A program made the translations under genes and the position numbers. Positions 44,676 through 58,100 of a DNA stretch of 64,000 bases are shown in pieces (the stretch's first letter is position 1; every line of letters starts with the position of its first letter). This stretch comes from Spizellomyces sp. 'palustris' (lineage: Eukaryota > Chytridiomycota > Chytridiomycetes > Spizellomycetales > Spizellomycetaceae). Under the pieces are notes generated by a model. That model ran no database searches. It saw only the letters and a list, made by a program, of their open reading frames with translations, and was not told where the DNA came from. The stretch covers positions 42,474 through 106,473 of the forward strand of contig QEAR01000072.1 in the NCBI GenBank assembly GCA_006535965.1, written 5' to 3'.

Positions 44676-45863
44676 TCAGATCTTGGACCTGACGTCGACA
44701 AGATCCCACCAAGGATAAAACTCTGGCATATCCTTTGTGACGGTCCCTGCAAACTTTGGCTGCCTCTTTTCCAAAAAGCTCTTGACACCCTCTTTCCCAT
44801 CTGCGCCATTCCCAGTCGCGTACATGGCCTTTGAATCCAACAGATGCTGTTCCTCCGAGGACGCCTTGGGTCTCCAAACCAGAGCCTTTGCAAACGCGGC
44901 ACTGACCGCACTCGTCTTTTCTGCAATTTCCTTTGCGAGCTCCAGAGCAGCGGGAAGAACTTGGTCAGGTGTGTCGATGAGCGATGAAAAGAGGAGACTA
45001 AGAAGGGGAGAGTGGGCGGGGTAGACCTTGCCGGTTAGGAATAGGGTCATGGTGCGTGAGTGGCCTATAAGGCGGGGGAGGAGGTAGGTGGATGTGGCTT
45101 CTGGGACGATGCCCCGGCGGACAAAGACAAAACTAGATATGCAGTGTGTGAGTACGGTATGGACCTTGGGACATTGTACGATCTCTTACCCAATCTTTGC
45201 ATCCTTGTACGCAATTCGGATGTCCATTCCCAAAGTCTATCCAACGATGCAATTAGTTGTGTAAGCCACATACTCGTTTCTCTCCCTACAACAGATAAGA
45301 AAACGTACAATGGTGATCCCAACGCCTACCGCCGGCCCATTGATAGCCGCAATCACCACCTTTCGGCATCGCTGTATGACAAGCGAGGCCTGACCTCCTC
45401 CATCACGGTGGTCTATTTGCAAACAAAATTGGTTACAAGTAGACCATGTAGGAGTGCTGGGTATAAAGGCTCACCGTTTATGGTAATGGGTTTGTACCGT
45501 CCGTCAGTAGAGAAATCGCCTTTTCTCAAATCAGCCTAAAAACAAACCGTTAACACAGACATCAACATTTGTCAAACCCTCTTTAGAACGTACACCAGCA
45601 CAAAACGCTCCACCCGTCCCCGTTACAACGACAACCCGAACTCGGTCGTCCAGATCAAATTGCTCAAAGGCGTGAATGACCTCCTCGTTCATTTCTTCCG
45701 TCCATGCATTTTGACTGGCGGATTTATTTAGGTTTGTATCTTTGTTCAAATATCTGAAAATTTTTTAAAGTACATACTGTTTGGGCCGGTTGAATGTCAA
45801 TATGGCAATAGGTCCGTCAAGCGCGACGATAATGTCCTTGTAACTGTCATACGTAAATGGCAT
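44676..45863 (-). CDS. peroxisomal enoyl-CoA hydratase/isomerase
   Basis: Crotonase-fold enzyme of fatty acid oxidation. Exons 45863-45778, 45714-45594, 45535-45475, 45412-45309, 45236-45190 and 45132-44676 give 291 residues. The N-terminal strand ends in ILTFNRPK, then HQNAWTEEM. The first oxyanion-hole region is [18 protein letters not shown], the second [19 protein letters not shown], followed by [21 protein letters not shown]. The Glu in VPEA sits where delta3,delta2-enoyl-CoA isomerases and hydratases carry a catalytic acid. The C-terminus ends in SKI, a PTS1-type peroxisomal signal. There is no mitochondrial presequence. Hydratase versus isomerase activity cannot be decided. Divergent from the histidine kinase gene, with about 975 bases between the starts. 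Confidence 0.9.
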
Positions 45864-46838
45864 GGCTGGTTATCGTTGGTGGTGATTAAAACAAGGACGA
45901 CGACGACGACGGACGACGATGGCGAGCGGTTTTTATGGTGCACAGGGCGGATGAATTTGGCAGCCGAGTCATCAACTGTGCGAGCGTGACACGTTTTTGT
46001 TTTTTGGGTTTTGTAATTGGGTTATGGTTTTTGGATGATTTCTGAACGTAACCAAGCATGTTGAACCTTTGGGGTTGAAGAGTCCGATATTGCATATCCG
46101 TGGATGTATTCTCTTGAACAAACTACAACCGCGGGTTGAACGGCTATGATGAATTTCACACTTTTGGCACACTTTTAATATCATTGCAAATACTAGTAGA
46201 TGACAAATTGCTTTTGGGCGTTGAGGCGTTCAAGTAACGTCCAGGGGTTTGAGGATTGCCTCCCTCCATTGATCTCCTCCCGCCTTTTGATCCAATTGTT
46301 GGACATGTAGTCTTTGGAGCGCTCCGTAGGATTTGATTTTGTTTTTATGCAGTTTATCAATGCAGTTGTTTACACCGATGTTATTCTCCTTCATCTCCTC
46401 CTTCATCCTTCTGTGGATGAATGCATGGACAGATTGCAAAATAAACCCGCTTCAGCAACGCCCAATACAATGCAGATCCGATCAAAGGGAACACTTTTTT
46501 AAACAAGTGTTCCAAGTGTGGATTGGCCACGGATTCCGTCATCAATGCAAGCCACGTGACACGATTCGCTCAACCAACCCCCTCAGCAGACCCCCCCCTC
46601 CTCCTCCCCAACCTTACGAAAAACACCTCCGTCCTTGTCGTTGTTGATTTTCATTGGGGGTTTGTTTTCATTGTCTTGCTGGTGGATGTTTTGGTGAGTC
46701 GTTTACCTCACATACGGACACCTATACGCCAATTGCGTAGTTTTTCTTCCACCCATTTTGTGGTAGGTTCGTGCACCGCAGTCATTTGGGGCGTCTGCGG
46801 TCTGATTCACAATTATTTTTTTTTCCGGCATTCTAGCA
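45864..46838. other. divergent promoter region
   Basis: Shared upstream region of the hydratase (minus) and histidine kinase (plus) genes. A pyrimidine-rich tract ends in CTAG three bases before the kinase start, so a leader intron is possible. No further gene. Confidence 0.5.
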
Positions 46839-49800
46839 ATGCGCAATAGCTCTGCCTGCCTCTTGGGCAATGTAGAGTCCGTACTCGCTTGCATCAACGC
46901 AGAAGAATGGGACAATGCATCCACTCTCGTCGAGGGTCTTACAGATATTTCCCCTTCCAATGCCTCACTTTCGAGTCTGACGGACCCCCCTCTGGCAAAG
47001 GCACACTTCAATCCTCCGGCTAAACCAGTGCGGTCAAAGTCGATTACAGCAAAGATTGGGACGTTCATTTTTGGGCCTCAAACTCTTGCACAGCCGCTGT
47101 CGGATGATGTGGAAGAGAATGGAATTGATGATCAGGCACAGAGGATGCAGCAAATGTTGAGGATACTGTTGCAGTCGCATCAAGCTTTGCGGCAAGAGCT
47201 GGCAGAGAGTAAGTGTCGTGTGTGCATGTCGCTGTTTTTTTCTGTCGGTGTTACTCTGGTGGCATGCCATGGGAGGCGCCAATCTTTTACTTTCCTCAAC
47301 TCACACCATGGCAAACAAGCAGACACTGCGCACGCGAAAAAGGATTTGCGCCTTGAGCCGAACCCCATGGACTTGTTTCAACATGCTCCTAGCCTCCCAA
47401 CTCCGCCTGGTCCATATACCCCGGCTTCCATGGATAATGGCGCCATCGATGACACCGCAGCTCCGCCCCTCTCTAGCGAAACCAGCGACGATGTCGTCAA
47501 CGAATGCATACGCGTAGTGAATGCTATTGGAAATGGTGACTTTTCCCAACGTGTTCATATTTCCCTCTCTGAGGCATCTCCTCTGCACGCCGCGCTTTCC
47601 GTTAGCATCAACTCTACCGTCGAACGTTTGGACACAGTCATCACCCCCATGAACAAAGTGTTGAATGATATTGGTACTGAAGGCAAATTGGGTGCTCAGG
47701 TGGAGGTAGGCGACTCCAAAGGCGCCTGGGCCGATCTGGTTACGGGCGTCAACAACGTTACCGGGACCCACAGTGATCGCATCAAGGAGATTGTTGAAGT
47801 ATGCAAAGCTGTCGCTGCGGGTGATCTGACCAGGGAGATCCGAGTGGATCTCAAGGGTGATGCGCTCATATTGAAAGACACGATAAATATGATGGTCACG
47901 ACGCTGAGCTCTTTCGCTACTGAGGTATACACTCTAACCTTTCGTTCTGTGTGCTGGGACAAGTGGTATTGAAGCATTTGGTATTATGTAGGTCACAAAG
48001 GTGGCGCATCTCGTGGGAACGGAAGGACAGTTAGGAGTGCAGGCTCAGGTTCACGGTGTCAGTGGAACCTGGGCAGTGCTTACTGACAACGTAAACAGAA
48101 TGGCTGCCAATCTAACGGGTAAGTGTTTCCATTGTTAAGCGTCGCATACTCATCTAACGTCTGTTTCCTGTTTCAGATCAAGTGAGAGACATTGCTAATG
48201 TGACCAAAGCGATTGCACGAGGTGATTTGAGCAAAAAGGTCCGCGTGGATGGTCGTGGTGAAATTTTGGAGCTCAAGGAGACTGTGAACAGTTTGGTGGA
48301 CCAGTTGACAACATTTGCAGCAGAGGTATGCTCGTCCATCCATACGTACGTGTTCTTGGGAGTGTATATTTATGGTGAGGTGTAGGTTACTCGAGTGGCT
48401 CGTGAAGTAGGTACCGAGGGGAGATTGGGAGGGCAGGCTGTCGTCAAGGATGTTGGTGGAACTTGGAAGGAGTTGACTGAATCTGTCAATGCCATGGCTG
48501 GGAATCTTACTGCACAAGGTGGGTAGTAGCATTTATGCGGCATGTCACGCCTAGCAAATTGCTGATTTACAATAGTGCGAGATATTGCATCCGTTAGTTC
48601 TGCCATTGCGAGAGGCGATCTAAGTCGCACTGTAACAGTGGATGTGCGTGGTGAAATGCTGGAACTGAAGGAAACTGTCAATAGTCTTGTTGATCAATTG
48701 CGAACGTTCGCATCTGAGGTATGTCCTACATACTAGTTGGTGCATTATTTACGGAAGCATTAATATCAATGTACAGGTCACACGAGTGGCGCGGGAAGTA
48801 GGCACAGAGGGTGTGCTCGGGGGTCAAGCTGTCGTCAAAGACGTTGCAGGAACATGGAAGGAACTCACAGAGTCTGTAAACGCCATGGCGGCCAATTTGA
48901 CAGCACAAGTCCGGGACATTGCAGATGTGACCAAGGCCATTGCCAAGGGTGATTTGAGTCGCAAAGTACGGGTAGATGGACGCGGAGAAATTTTGGAACT
49001 CAAGGAGACTGTGAATAGCTTGGTTGAGCAATTGACTACGTTTGCGTCTGAGGTTGGTTGTCATCATGCAAGGGGCACATGGCAGTCGTGCTCTGATGAG
49101 GGATTCATTTTTCTTAGGTCACTCGAGTGGCTCGTGAAGTGGGCACGGATGGTAAGCTGGGCGGACAGGCAGTTGTGGAAAACGTTGCGGGAACGTGGAA
49201 GGAGTTGACAGAGTCGGTGAATGCTATGGCAAGGTAACATTTGATGGCGAGGATGTTCTTTCAAAGAGGCCCCAATTCTCACACACCCTGCCTTATTCAG
49301 CAACCTAACCGCGCAACTTCGGGATATTGCCTCTGTCAGTTCGGCCATTGCCAAAGGAGATCTCAGCCGCACGGTTACCGTCAATGTAGAAGGGGAGATG
49401 CTTGAACTGAAAGAGACGGTGAACTCTTTGGTCGACCAACTGCGGACCTTTGCGAGCGAAGTGACGCGTGTAGCTCGAGAGGTGGGGACTGAGGGCAAAC
49501 TTGGTGGGCAAGCTGTCGTTAAAGATGTCGCGGGAACCTGGAAGGAGTTGACAGAATCTGTCAATGCTATGGCTGCCAACTGTAAGTGGGAACCAACGCA
49601 GTTACTAATAAGCTATATAGGGTGATCCTGACTATTTGCCCCAAACAGTAACTGCTCAAGTGCGAGATATTGCCTCTGTTAGTACCGCCATTGCTGCAGG
49701 TGATTTATCCAAGACTGTGACGGTCGACGTCCAGGGAGAGATGCTGCAGCTCAAGGAGACCGTCAACAGTCTGGTAGATCAGCTAAGAACATTTGCCCGA

Positions 49801-52800
49801 GAAGTGACTCGTGTTGCTAAAGAAGTGGGAACCGAAGGCAAATTGGGCGGGCAGGCGGTTGTCAAAGACGTTGCTGGAACTTGGAAAGATCTGACCGATT
49901 CTGTGAACGCCATGGCTGCGAACCTGACTGCCCAAGTGCGAGATATTGCCTCTGTTAGTACGGCTATTGCTGCAGGTGATCTATCGAAAACGGTGACGGT
50001 GGACGTCCAGGGAGAGATGCTGCAGCTCAAGGAAACCGTGAACAGTTTGGTGGATCAGCTAAGGACTTTTGCACGGGAGGTAACGCGAGTCGCGAGAGAG
50101 GTCGGAACTGAAGGCAAACTCGGTGGGCAGGCTGTCGTCAAAGACGTTGCTGGCACATGGAAAGATTTGACCGATTCAGTCAACGCCATGGCTGCAAACC
50201 TTACTGCTCAAGTGCGGGACATTGCATCCGTCAGTACTGCCATTGCCTCGGGCGACCTCTCGAAGACAGTTACGGTCGATGTCCAAGGAGAGATGTTACA
50301 GCTCAAAGAGACGGTTAATAGTTTAGTGGATCAATTGAGAACTTTTGCACGAGAAGTCACCCGAGTCGCCCGTGAAGTCGGGACGGAAGGAAAGCTTGGT
50401 GGACAGGCCGTTGTGAAGGATGTTGCCGGGACCTGGAAGGATTTAACGGACTCTGTCAACGCCATGGCTGCCAATCTTACCGCCCAAGTGCGTGACATTG
50501 CTTCCGTCAGTACGGCCATTGCCGCCGGTGATTTATCAAGAACCGTCACTGTAGACGTTCAAGGAGAAATGTTACAACTTAAGGAGACTGTCAATAGTTT
50601 AGTGGACCAGTTGAGAACGTTTGCGCGAGAAGTCACCCGAGTCGCCCGTGAAGTCGGCACGGAAGGTAAACTCGGTGGGCAGGCCGTTGTGAAGGATGTT
50701 GCTGGGACATGGAAAGAGTTGACTGAGGCTGTGAATGCTATGGCTGATAATCTTACGGTACGCATGCAAGGAACTGTCCGTTGGCAATGCCACTTACTAA
50801 TCCTGTTATTGTCTCTCGACAGACTCAAGTGCGCGACATTGGACGTGTCAGTAAATGTATTGCAAGAGGAGACCTCAGTAGTAAGATTGAAGTAGACGTT
50901 CGGGGAGAAATGCTCGAGCTAAAGGAGACGGTCAATTCTTTGGTGGACCAATTGAGATTATTTGCCAGCGAGGTGAGAAGTCTTGTGGTTTTTTACCTTG
51001 GTGTTGTAGTTCATGGTGAAGGGGGCTGATTTACTTGGTGAACATGGTGTAGGTCACACGAGTGGCTCGTGAAGTCGGAACAGAGGGAAAATTAGGCGGG
51101 CAGGCTGTTGTCAAGGATGTTGCTGGAATCTGGGAAGAGCTGACAAAATCTGTGAATGCCATGGCCGCCAACTTGACGGTAAGATAATGGATTGCTCTTT
51201 ATCGCGTTGCAGTACATGTTATTCATCAATGTAACCACATATCCATAGCGCCAAGTACGTGACATTGCAGGAGTTACCAAGGCCGTCGCGAGGGGAGATC
51301 TTGGTAGGAAGATTGTCGTCGAAGGTGGAGGCGAGATTCTGGAATTGAAGGACACCGTCAACCGAATGGTGGACCAGTTGCGTACATTTGCTGCTGAGGT
51401 GACGAGAGTTGCCCGCGAGGTCGGAACGGAAGGCAAGTTGGGTGTGCAAGCTCAGGTGGACGATGTAGAGGGCACTTGGAGGACGATTATCGTCAATGTC
51501 AACACCATGGCTGCCAATTTGACGTGAGTAGATATCGGACTTTGGGGAGAGAGTGTGAAGATTTGTATGTACAGCGTTGATGATGATTGCCTTATTGTAT
51601 AGATCACAAGTCAGAGCCTTTGCGGATATCAGTGCTGCGGCGACGGATGGCGACTTTACACGCCTCATTGATATCAAGGTCGAAGGTGAAATGGCCAGTT
51701 TGAAAAGCAAGGTACGGTGCGACTAGAGTCGGATTATCTCGAGAAAAATGAAAAGATGGACTGGGCACTAATCGCGATGATTGTATGCAGATCAATCAAA
51801 TGGTCTTGACTTTGCGCGACTCTATCCAAAAGAACACGGCCGCAAGGGAGGCTGCTGAACTTGCAAACAGAGCAAAATCAAAGGTGAATCCACAATGACG
51901 TACCAAATCATCCAATTTGTTAACTAATACTGGCTGCAAAAAGTTCCTTGCCAACATGTCTCACGAAATTCGTACGCCAATGAACGGTATCATCGGCATG
52001 ACGGCCCTGACACTCGAAACCGATTTGACCCGCCAACAAAAAGACAATCTTATCATTGTCTCCTCACTCGCCAATTCTCTCCTCTCCATCATTGACGACA
52101 TTCTCGATATCAGCAAGATTGAAGCTGGTCGCATGGTTATGGAAGAGATCCCAATGAGTTTGAGGAGCGTGGTGTTCTCGGTCTTGAAGACGTTGGCTGT
52201 TCGGGCGCATCAAAAGAGTTTGACATTGGTCTTTGATGTCGATAATGGAATTCCGGATCAATTAGTTGGAGACCCCTTGAGATTGAAGCAAGTTATCACC
52301 AATCTTGTTGGTGAGTATCTTTAAGACTTTGCCCTGCCGGTTCGCTTGAATCTTTTAAATGACCATTCTTGTTTTGTAGGAAATGCCATAAAATTTACCG
52401 CCGAGGGTATTGATCTTTCCACTGCCCCGAGAATGGGTTTGTTTTTTGAATTATCAGTTCGGACATTTTTCGTCCTGAACGACCGGAACACATTACGTTG
52501 CCTGATGATATTTGTTCTTTTTCTTTATTTTTTCGTCTACGCATAGGTGAAGTTGTTCTACATGCTTCGTTCAAAGGAATTGCCGGCGACGTTGTGGAGC
52601 TCCTATTTTGTTGTTCGGATACGGGCATCGGAATTGAGGAGACTAAGATGGATTTGATTTTTGATACATTCTGTCAAGGTGAGACTTGTTTGGTTCAGTG
52701 ATATCTTTGGGCTTTGTGTTGATTGATCACCTTTGGATGTAGCGGATGGATCTACGACAAGAAAGTTTGGAGGCACTGGTACGTCTGTGCAATGTTGGAA

Positions 52801-54339
52801 ATATTTTTCGGATTCGATGAATAATGTAGAGGTACCGTTCTTTTAGGTCTTGGGCTTACGATTTCACGTCGCCTGGTTGCGCTCATGGGAGGCGATCTTT
52901 GGGTCAAATCTATCTTTGGCCAAGGATCTCAGTTTTACTTTAACGTCCGATTCAAGCTGTCCCAGAAGATTGCGGAAGATGTTGAACAAAAAATGGCAGC
53001 CTTCCGCAACTCGAGCATCTTGCTCTTGGAGGAGGAAGACTACAACTACGAGTTGGAGGAGGCCTTTGTCCAGAATGATGATTCTGCGATCAAACCTCCC
53101 AAGCCGTACATTTCCCCTGGCTCCCCTGACCCAGCAGATTCGATGGAAACCCTCGAAGTCTCCCTCAAGCACCTTGGCCTTATCACAACCCTCGTCCGCT
53201 CTCTCGCTGAAGCCTCTGAATTTGCCGAACGTACAACCTACTCCACCATCATCCTATCCTCCCTCGCTACCCTCGAGCGTGTCCGAGACGACACCCGTCT
53301 CCGATACATTCCTGTCGTCCTCTTTGCATCCGCTGCTCGAATGCGTCTTGACATGAAATGGTGCATTGACACGGGTATTTCCTCTTACGCTTCCAGTCCC
53401 GCAACACGGGAAGACATTATCAACGCCCTTGTTCCTGCACTGGAGAGTTCGATCCAGAGCGGGACGCATGGAACTGGAGAAGCGGGCGCCGCGAGTGGGA
53501 GCGCCGGCACAGGTTACGAGATTTTACTGGCTGAGGATAACCTTGTGAATCAGAAATTGGCTCTAAAGATTTTGGAGAGATTTGGACATAAAGTGGTCGT
53601 GGTCGAGAATGGAAAACTGGCGGTTGAGGCGTTCCAACGGAATGCATTTGATTTAATTTTGATGGACGTTCAGGTACGTTAATATTTGGCTCATTTTACC
53701 TCAACCTGGTTGACTAATATACCGCTTGCCTACCCCCTAGATGCCAATCATGGGAGGCTTTGAAGCAACGCAGCGCATCCGCGAAATTGAAAAGAAAATG
53801 GGACATGATACCCCTCTGAAAAGAATACCCATCGTTGGTATGTACTTCGTTCCGCTGTCCTCCCTGGCTGACAATAGGTGATATGTCACGGGAACTATAC
53901 TTATGTTTTAATGTCTACAGCCGTTACCGCCCACGCTATGATTGGCGACCGGGAAAAATGTCTCAATGCTGGCATGGACGAGTACATTACCAAACCGCTG
54001 CGCATGAATGAACTCAACGCCATCATCAACAAGTTCCCCAAGCGTGTCCACCAAGCCCACGTCACGGGCGGTCGGGCGGCTGTGGCCACAGGCGGCGCCG
54101 CGAGTGCCGGCCTTGGTTTGGGCGCCGATATGCGGTTAGCGACCGATCGAGCCGTCGGAAGCGTCCAAGGCCTCGGTGTAGGTGCTGAAGCCGTCTTGTC
54201 GCATTTGCAGCAGCAACAGCAACAGCAACAACAGCAACAACAGCGTCAGCAGCAGCGACAGCAACAAAGGGAGGAACGCGACCGTGAGTGGGAAATGGCT
54301 AGAGAAAGGCAATTGGAAAGGGAACGGGAACTCCAATGA
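46839..54339 (+). CDS. NIK1: group III hybrid histidine kinase (Nik1/Os-1 type) with expanded HAMP array
   Basis: Cytosolic osmosensor feeding the HOG phosphorelay; group III kinases are the target of phenylpyrrole fungicides. Twenty-two exons: 46839-47208, 47320-47924, 47992-48118, 48177-48325, 48386-48518, 48576-48718, 48777-49052, 49118-49233, 49301-49581, 49649-50757, 50823-50972, 51053-51178, 51249-51523, 51603-51711, 51791-51883, 51944-52310, 52380-52406, 52547-52678, 52743-52778, 52847-53673, 53741-53837, 53921-54339; 1988 residues. No membrane helix. HAMP modules fill about residues 170-1320: 13 GDL/GDF-type cores alternating with 12 GTEGKLGG-type cores. Kinase: [11 protein letters not shown] (phospho-His about 1361), [30 protein letters not shown]. 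Receiver: LAEDN, LILMDVQMP (phospho-Asp about 1815), AVTAHA, ITKPL. The tail has a polyQ run (about 54210-54262). Exon 2's acceptor is weak, since the frame reads through the 111-nt intron. Confidence 0.95.
49649..50757 (+). repeat. four 276-bp tandem repeats in exon 10 of the kinase gene
   Basis: The block starting GTGCGAGAT recurs at 49660, 49936, 50212 and 50488, exactly 276 bp (92 codons) apart, with nearly identical protein ([36 protein letters not shown]). The neighbouring units carry an intron at or near the unit boundary (49582-49648 and 50758-50822); the four copies lack it. Confidence 0.9.
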
Positions 54340-55192
54340 AAGGCCGTCGTAGCAAGAGACGATGCACACGGACTTACGGGAGATAGATTTCTTTTTTGAT
54401 TATTCTATTAGGCTGTGTACAGTCTGGTTTCATCGACATTTGCGGGTGTAGTGCGGGATACACTGGATCTTTTAATATGGGTCAACGTATGGGATCGAGG
54501 GGGAAACTAGATGACAAAAAGGAATTGGGGGGGGAGGAAATGTGTTTTTCAAACCCGGGACGATACTTTTTTGTACATGACTTGTTATTTGTTTTTCTTT
54601 TCTTGTTTTTTTGTTTTCTGTTTTTCCTGTCCTGTATTAGTATGTGTCTGTATAATTCAAATTTTGAACTTGGTTCCTTGGTTTTTGGTTAATGAAAGGC
54701 TTTGTGTCTGTTCTGACGGCAGTACTGTGCGCTCGGGGAGTATCTTGTGGCTGCAATACCTTGCGTGAGGTCGTCACAATACGAATCACTGATAAAGGCA
54801 TTCGAAGAACATGAGTAGCGTCCAATGAAATATCAACACACTCACATCGCCAACTTGATGACGGATACTGGGCTACGATTAGGAAACAGTTTATCCCCAT
54901 TCACACTCGAAGAACCGACAAACAAGCAAGAGACAAAAGAAGTGGAGACGCGCAAATAAAAGAGAAACCATGTTATGTTTTTTAACATCTACCACTACGC
55001 AACCTCCATGCATCCGCCTCATTTTTTTCCAATCGCAATCAGTCCCATCCATCCATCCGGCCCAAACCCCCAACAGCCAAAAACCAAACTCAAAGTAACA
55101 AAGAATCCAAATGACGCCAAATATCCTCTTATTTTCATAATCATTTTTTTTTTGGTGCGCATTGTTTTCCCCCGAAACAAGCTTGGTTTTCC
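54340..55192. other. intergenic between convergent genes
   Basis: 3' flanks of the histidine kinase and SEC31. T-rich, no gene. Confidence 0.6.
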
Positions 55193-58100
55193 TTACTGCC
55201 TCCATCCCATTGTGCCCATAGGAGGCGGAGGGGCCCCAGCGTATGCCCCCGGTCCCCCCATTTGTTGATTTACCGGTGGGGGTGGCATACCGACCATGCC
55301 GTGCTGTGGAGGTGGACCTTGCTGTGGCGGTGGTTGCATCGGTGGCATGGACTGCATAGGCTGCATGGGCTGGGCTTGTTGGGCGTGCTGACCTCCCGCG
55401 GCAGCGTTTCCACCGGCTAGGCGCTCTGCAGCGTCGATGAGCCTTTTAACGACTAGCATCCATTGCCCGGTTGCGTCAAAACGGGTGGTTAGGAGATCGA
55501 TTTGGATTCGGTGCGCGGTGGCAAAATCTTGGGCGTCCATTGCTAAAATGTGTACGACAAGTTTGATCAATGATAGTTGACGTGCAGCACCCTAAAAGAC
55601 TAAACGTACCTTTCACCAGCTCCATCATCTTGTCCACAACGTCCGCTGGAATCTCCTCCGCATTCAATTGATCGAACATGATATTCAGATTTCGTTCCGC
55701 ATTGTCATAGATTCTTCTTTGCTGAGGCTACAAGGACCGGAAGTTTGAGTGCGTGCCACTCCAAAATGGCATCATTGGCCGCGCCAAATGACTTACAGCA
55801 CTAGAAACACTACGGAACAGATCCAAATACTTTGTTAATCCGTCGTATAGGGGCTTGTGAGCCGCTGGAATGTGGGAACGGTCGCCAGGAGCTGTTCTCA
55901 AAAATTTTAGAACCTTTCCCTAATGATTTTACATTAAAAACAGAACTTACGATATTTAGATGCCACTGGTGCAGCCGATGGTGGCCTCTGAGGTGTAGGT
56001 GTCCGCGCTGGACCAGGTGACGCCAGTCCACTCTGTGCAACGGGTGCCTGAGCATGCGGCGCTCCAGTATAAACAGGCGGTGTCGCCGTTCGCAAGCCTA
56101 CATTGGGGATCGTGGGTTTCCCACCTATAGGAGGAGTAGGCGGTGGGGGAGTGGGAGTCGGAATAGGTCCAGCGCCACCATAGCCAGGTTGTTGCTGCGG
56201 TTGTGGTTGGCCGTAGCTATTGTAATCCGCCTGATAGCCTGTTGGGGGCGGAGACAAGATTCTTCCTGGTGCAGTTTGTGCCGTGAATTCATGCTGCCCA
56301 TTTTGCGGCAGCCCCGGCGTTCTCCGCCCCAGTCCAGGAGATGCTGACGGTTGTGCATATCTCGTTGTCGGTGGCGGGGGCAATGGAGCAGCTGCTGTCG
56401 CCTGTTGTGCGCCTGGGAACGGATTACTTACAGGTGCGGTATTACTGGCCAGGCGAGACTTTGACAGCACCATTGGCGGATCATTGAAGCCCGTCGTTGG
56501 AGCTGCAAGTAAGAAATTTCTTAGAGAAATGACATCACAAGCCAGCAACTGTATCTACCTACCAGTATGTTGCATGGAAATAGGCTGTGGCGCTTGTTGA
56601 TCAAACACGTTGCTCGCCGGCGGCGGTGGATACGCGGAGACCGGAGAAGGATTACTTACGTGACCATAACTAGAGGGTTGATACTGAGTGTTATAGGTCG
56701 CGGTGGCTGGCTGCGAGTAACCATATGCCGGCTGTTGGGGTTGAGCATAATACTGGCCACCCGTCTGCTGTCCATATCCCGGGGTATAGGACGGTTGATT
56801 CCAGGCATTATTAGTATTGTGCGTGAGTCCATTCGCTGGCTGCGATATGTAAGGTTGCTGGCCTTGGTACTGAACTGGAGCAGGTGCGAGGACATCTTTC
56901 ACCTCAAAGCCAGGTCCGGGAGGTCGTGTCACCTGTCGTTTCAGGCCGCCACTCCGATACACTCTATCTTTAAGCACCGCAATAGCATCCTCCGTACCCG
57001 GAGGTGGCCCATGACGCTCTTCTCTCGGCGTCCATCGGAATCCTTCAGGCACGAGTTCAAGCAATGTCCACGCCATATCTAATTTCCCCTGTCCCGCGAC
57101 GGAATCAGCATACTCCGCATAATGATCGTACAGGTTTTCCAGTTGAAAGAATCCAGACGGGTTACTAAGTTCTGGATCGACGAAACCAATAGCCTTTCGG
57201 AAGACGGTAACCTTCTCAATGAGGCTCTGGAGAGCAACAATGTGAGACGCATAAGCAGTAACTTGCTTCTTGTTCTGCGACCCAGCGCCCTCCAGCAGCT
57301 TATGCTCTTCTTCAATTTCTCTCCGGCTCCAAATGTTAACAACCTTTTTCAAATCGCCAGCTGCGAGGTAACACAATACCGCCGCAAACTTTTTGTTATC
57401 CCTAGTTGCTCCGCGGTACTCGGCTCCGTCGGCACCAGTAGGGCTAGTTGCTTCAAGTCGCCTGCCAAGTGCTGAGAAGAGATCTGACGAGTCCTCAGCC
57501 TTGCCATATGTACAAATAAGCGCCAGAATATCCTTCCATCCTCCCTCTGCACCGTCCAGGTTCCCATTCTCCACAATATCCTCGAGATCGCCGGTTACAA
57601 CGCTTTTGAGGACCCGCACGTAGCTCTTCTCTTTAGCTTGCCGTTTAAAGTACTCCTGTTGGGTTCTCAGTAGAAGATCCGGTCCCCCCGACACGGCCAA
57701 CATCAAGGCATCGGACAAGCGATTCGCACCGAGGGCAATGTCTACCGCGGTTTCAAAGTCACCTAAAACGATTGCTTTCGTAATTAGAGTATCTATATCC
57801 CCCTGCTCGCCGGTCTTTTTGGATGGGTAGAGAGAGAATGGATCTGAGCGTCGTTTTCGCATCTTCTTCGCTTCTTCAGGAGTGATGGTATTCGATTGGG
57901 GCTGTATTTCTGGGAACTCCGCCTCTGACGCGCCAAAGAGATTCGTCAAACCATTGGGGTGCCCACCATCAGCCGCGGCCGCTTGCTTCACTGCAATTGG
58001 CGGCTCGCTAACAGATGCTAGCGGCTCCTCCTCTTCATCTTTGGTATAGGCAGATACTCTGAGCTTCTGCAACAACCCTGCTAGCCTGTCTTCGCCAACC

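Noticed and set aside
56054-57082. Plus-strand frames opposite SEC31
   Set aside because: Antisense shadows of SEC31, whose family motifs are clear on the minus strand.
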